Positions 60,754 to 63,081 of a stretch of 63,081 nt of DNA are shown here, piece by piece. The position numbers were made by a program, and so were the translations under genes. Source of the DNA: Gordoniibacillus kamchatkensis (GTDB taxonomy: Bacteria > Bacillota > Bacilli > Paenibacillales > NBRC-103111); NCBI RefSeq assembly GCF_000829455.1, contig NZ_JXAK01000044.1, positions 1-63,081 of the forward strand, written 5' to 3'. Every line of letters starts with the position of its first letter. Position 1 is the stretch's first letter. Below the pieces are notes generated by a model. That model saw only the letters and a program-made list of their open reading frames with translations. It searched no databases and had not been told where the DNA came from.

Positions 60754-61587
60754 ATGAAGCGAATCACAACAGCCTTGCCCTCGGCACTCGCGTATTTGCT
60801 GCTTGTTGCGTTCGGCTTTTTGTTTTTGCTTCCATTCCTGTGGATGGTTTCGACGTCGCTGAAGCCGAATACCCAGCTTTTCGTATATCCGCCGGTGTGG
60901 ATTCCAAAGCCCTTGGAATGGTCCAACTATGTGAAAGCGCTGACGACGGTGCCGTTCTTCATCTACTTGCAAAATACGCTTGTCGTCGCCTGCTGCGCTA
61001 CGTTCGGGGTTGTACTTTCTTGCCCGCTAGCCGGCTACAGCTTTGCCCGGCTGCAATGGCGGGGCCGGAATACGCTTTTTATCATCACTCTTGCGGTACT
61101 CATGGTGCCCGGCCAGGTGACGATGGTGTCGCTGTTCATCATTTTCTCGAAGCTGAATTTGGTCGGCACGTTTTATCCGCTTACGCTGCCCGCTTTTTTC
61201 GGGGCCCCGTTCTATATATTTCTGATGCGGCAGTTTTTCAAGCAGCTGCCGAAAAGCTTGGAGGACGCCGCCCGGATCGACGGGTGCTCGGAAATCCGGA
61301 TTTATACCCGCGTCATGCTGCCTTTGTGCCAACCGGCCATATTAACGATCGCGCTGTTCCAGTTCATGCACTCCTGGAACGATTTTGTCGGCCCGCTCAT
61401 TTATTTGAGCGACGAGAAGCTGTATACGCTGCAGCTCGGCTTGCAGCAGTTCAAGCAGGCGTATCACACGGAATGGAGCCAGCTGATGGCGGCTTCCGTC
61501 ATGGTCGCAGTGCCGATCATTGCGTTTTATTTTTTCGTCCAGAGGTCCTTTATCCAAGGCATTACCTTTGGAGGCATTAAAGGATAA
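60754..61587 (+). CDS. ABC sugar transporter permease (MalG/UgpE type)
   Basis: 277 residues, six hydrophobic segments, with FLFLLPFLWMVSTSLKP at the start, the EAA loop SLEDAARIDGCSEIRIYTRVMLP and FMHSWNDFVGPLIYLSDEKLYTLQLGL near the end, all typical of the second CUT1 permease. GGAGGGGAAGG precedes the ATG. Confidence 0.94.
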   Translation: MKRITTALPSALAYLLLVAFGFLFLLPFLWMVSTSLKPNTQLFVYPPVWIPKPLEWSNYVKALTTVPFFIYLQNTLVVACCATFGVVLSCPLAGYSFARLQWRGRNTLFIITLAVLMVPGQVTMVSLFIIFSKLNLVGTFYPLTLPAFFGAPFYIFLMRQFFKQLPKSLEDAARIDGCSEIRIYTRVMLPLCQPAILTIALFQFMHSWNDFVGPLIYLSDEKLYTLQLGLQQFKQAYHTEWSQLMAASVMVAVPIIAFYFFVQRSFIQGITFGGIKG

Positions 61588-61605
61588 CTATATAAGGATG
61601 GTGCA

Positions 61606-62673
61606 GTGGAAATGGCGAATGTAAGCTTGAAGGAGAAAATGTACGGCTGTCTTGTCGGTGCGCATGTCGGGTCGGCGATGGGAGCGGCCGTCGAGGGGTG
61701 GAGCTATCAGGAGATCGAGGAGAAGTACGGCACTTTGGAGCAGCTGCTTCCTTACCACCATTACAAGAATGGCTGGATCCGGGAGCCGGGCACTACCGAA
61801 GACGGCATCGAACGGCAGAAGCTGATGATTACGGCTATTATCGAGAAAAAGGACCGGGTCAACGCCGAGGATGTGAGAGCGATATGGCTGCGCGATATTA
61901 AGCCGATTTCCGCCGGCATGGTATCCGAACCGTTCGAGGCGACTTTGCTGGCTATGGCCAAAAGCGGCATTCCCGCCAGAGACCTCGGGAAATATTGCGA
62001 CTACGCCGGCTTAAACAGCTTCTCACGCTCTTGCCACCCGATCGGGCTCATTAACGCCGGGGACGAAGAAGGGGCGATCGCCGACGTCCTGGAGGTCGGG
62101 CAATTGTATCAAACCTCGAACAGCCGCGGTTTAAAATGGGCCTGCGTCACTGCCGTCGCCATTGCGGCCGCCGTCAAACCGAACGCAACGGTAGACTCCG
62201 TGCTTGGCTCGATTTACGATTATTGCGATAAAGACATGGTTGTCCGGGAAATCGACAGAGAGCTGAAGAGAACGGAGTCGTGCCGCGATTTCCGCGAGCT
62301 GCGGGCATCCTTCGACAGCGTATACAGCGGGTGCGGCATCCCTTACGCGTTCAGCTCCGCGAACGAAGTCGTCACGAAAGCGGTGTGTATTTTCCGCATG
62401 GTTGGCGGCGATTTGAAAAACGCCATGGTGGGCGCAGTCAACTTCGGCCGGGACGTCGATTGCATTACCGCCGTCGCTTCTGGCATATCCGGAGCTTTGA
62501 CCGGGACGGAAGGGTTCCCGCAGGAATGGATCAAGCAAACGGACTATGCCACAAGCATTAACCCGTACACCAATTCGCAGCGCACGATCCGCGAGCATGC
62601 CGACGGCTTGTACACAGCGTATGTAGCCAGATATGAGAAAATGAAAAAGATTTACGAGGGAATGGCCGTCTAG
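61606..62673 (+). CDS. ADP-ribosylglycohydrolase (DraG/ARH) family protein
   Basis: 355 residues. The fold signatures are visible but altered: GAAVEGWSYQEI, TEDGIERQKLMITA where classical enzymes have T/S-D-D-T, and NFGRDVDCITAVASGISGALTG where G-G-D-T-D-T-I is usual. The Asp pair of the second motif remains, so metal binding is possible. Classical members remove ADP-ribose from proteins; this one sits behind sugar uptake genes and an RpiB, so cleavage of an imported riboside or sugar conjugate is more likely. Start GTG 61606 after AAGGATGG; ATG 61612 is an alternative. Confidence 0.87.
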   Translation: MEMANVSLKEKMYGCLVGAHVGSAMGAAVEGWSYQEIEEKYGTLEQLLPYHHYKNGWIREPGTTEDGIERQKLMITAIIEKKDRVNAEDVRAIWLRDIKPISAGMVSEPFEATLLAMAKSGIPARDLGKYCDYAGLNSFSRSCHPIGLINAGDEEGAIADVLEVGQLYQTSNSRGLKWACVTAVAIAAAVKPNATVDSVLGSIYDYCDKDMVVREIDRELKRTESCRDFRELRASFDSVYSGCGIPYAFSSANEVVTKAVCIFRMVGGDLKNAMVGAVNFGRDVDCITAVASGISGALTGTEGFPQEWIKQTDYATSINPYTNSQRTIREHADGLYTAYVARYEKMKKIYEGMAV

Positions 62674-62728
62674 TCATATCGGACGCCGCTCCAGTTGGCG
62701 TAGCTAGATATCAATTTTACTGTCTCAA

Positions 62729-62757
62729 GACCGCCTTGCCGCCGGCGGTCTTTTTTT
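62729..62757 (+). terminator. Rho-independent terminator of the sugar operon
   Basis: Stem AGACCGCC / GGCGGTC around TTGCCGCC-type loop sequence, followed by seven T. Confidence 0.9.
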
Positions 62758-62846
62758 ATGTTGTTGAATTGGGCGCCAAATGGAAATAATGAGAGGCAGC
62801 TATGGTTGAATTCATTTCAATCCGTCCTTTACAAAAACGCTTCACT

Positions 62847-62945
62847 ACATTAAGCTCTACTGTAGACATTTTCGTATGCGGAGGTTGAAGTTCACAATGA
62901 GCGAATCGGCTAATTCGATAAAATTGACATCCCTTTCCAGCAAAG
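62847..62945 (+). repeat. 99-bp exact direct repeat, copy 1
   Basis: Identical to 62983-63081, 136 bases downstream. It includes the 5' region of selD, its ribosome binding site GGAGG, the ATG and the first sixteen codons. The small palindrome TCTACTGTAGA lies at its start. The repeat unit may continue beyond the window. Confidence 0.93.
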
Positions 62946-62989
62946 GCGGCTGCGGCTGCAAAATCGGCCCGGCCGACCTGTCACATTAA
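62897..62989 (+). CDS. selD: selD N-terminal fragment, first copy (truncated by the repeat)
   Basis: From the ATG, thirty codons encode MSESANSIKLTSLSSK then GGCGCKIGPADLSH and a stop. KLTSLSSKGGCGCKIGPADL is the conserved N-terminus of selenophosphate synthase, with Cys at the catalytic position often taken by Sec or Cys. The frame ends where the second repeat copy begins, so this is either an assembly artefact or a real partial duplication in front of selD. Confidence 0.7.
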   Translation: MSESANSIKLTSLSSKGGCGCKIGPADLSH

Positions 62990-63081
62990 GCTCTACTGTA
63001 GACATTTTCGTATGCGGAGGTTGAAGTTCACAATGAGCGAATCGGCTAATTCGATAAAATTGACATCCCTTTCCAGCAAAG
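62983..63081 (+). repeat. 99-bp exact direct repeat, copy 2 (to the window edge)
   Basis: Same 99 bases as 62847-62945. It runs exactly to the last base of the window, so its true length is unknown. Confidence 0.93.
63033..63081 (+). CDS. selD: selD (selenophosphate synthase), start of second copy, cut by window edge
   Basis: Same ATG and first sixteen codons as the copy at 62897. Presumably the intact gene continues outside the window. SelD makes selenophosphate from selenide and ATP for selenocysteine or selenouridine. Confidence 0.6.
   Translation, partial: MSESANSIKLTSLSSK

Noticed and set aside
62897-62989. Selenocysteine codon or SECIS-like element in selD
   Set aside because: The catalytic position is a Cys codon (TGC) and the stop is TAA, so there is no UGA to recode.
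1-63081. CRISPR arrays, tRNA or rRNA genes, prophage or transposase genes
   Set aside because: None recognised on reading both strands. Folded tRNAs can be missed by eye; a tRNA scan would settle this.

Overview
The window looks like a piece of a GC-rich, endospore-forming Firmicute, most like Paenibacillus. Evidence seen here: a GerA/GerB/GerC-type germinant-receptor operon, a PdaA-type spore-cortex deacetylase, VanW and VanZ proteins, an SgrR-type regulator, several 'stalk' (copper-amine-oxidase-N-like) domain fusions, strong AGGAGG-type ribosome binding sites with frequent GTG/TTG starts, and TTCCGTTA-type intergenic repeats. The genus is inference. No rRNA, tRNA, CRISPR array, prophage or insertion sequence was recognised by eye.

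Layout. 1-2.8 kb: germination receptor operon on the minus strand, with the GerC gene cut by the window edge. 2.9-17.7 kb: a catabolic region on the plus strand for an aromatic or aromatic-like acid: alpha/beta hydrolase, IclR regulator, then a long operon of cupin, extradiol-type VOC dioxygenase, atypical SDR, TPP enzyme, aldehyde dehydrogenase, aspartate-dehydrogenase-like protein, MFS transporter, Rieske dioxygenase alpha and beta subunits, dihydrodiol-dehydrogenase-like SDR, two-domain VOC protein and ACT-malic enzyme, closed by a strong terminator. The two promoters flanking the IclR gene carry almost identical 24-nt operators. 18-20 kb: MarR regulator and divergent drug-efflux MFS with palindromic operators. 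20-24 kb: an epimerase, then an AT-richer operon of VanW, an unknown secreted protein and PdaA. 24.5-29 kb: start/stop-overlapping operon of a DnaE-like polymerase, a DUF72 protein and a uracil-DNA glycosylase. 29-35 kb: exported protein, ABC exporter, histidine kinase and OmpR-type regulator, plus a second membrane-protein operon; both are preceded by the same four-copy 11-bp direct-repeat box.

35-43.3 kb: VOC protein, papain-like peptidase, cupin, M20 amidohydrolase with two membrane partners (DUF3100), a PhoX phosphatase with a five-repeat PhoP-box-like promoter, and a small laccase; the last two carry stalk domains. 43.5-47 kb: a two-gene 2-oxoacid:ferredoxin oxidoreductase. 47-56.5 kb: mixed housekeeping and small genes. 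56.6-62.7 kb: LacI repressor and a divergent sugar operon (RpiB, lipoprotein, two permeases, ADP-ribosylglycohydrolase) with three matching operators. 62.8-63.1 kb: the start of selD, duplicated as an exact 99-bp direct repeat that ends at the window edge.

A striking feature is the number of genes whose conserved protein can only be read by shifting frame: about fourteen single-base indels in ten genes, mostly in two-base G/C doublets or short A-runs. Some of these genes belong to families expected to be functional, one of them a replication-type polymerase. The simplest explanation is uncorrected sequencing or assembly error rather than gene decay, and coordinates below span the repaired genes.
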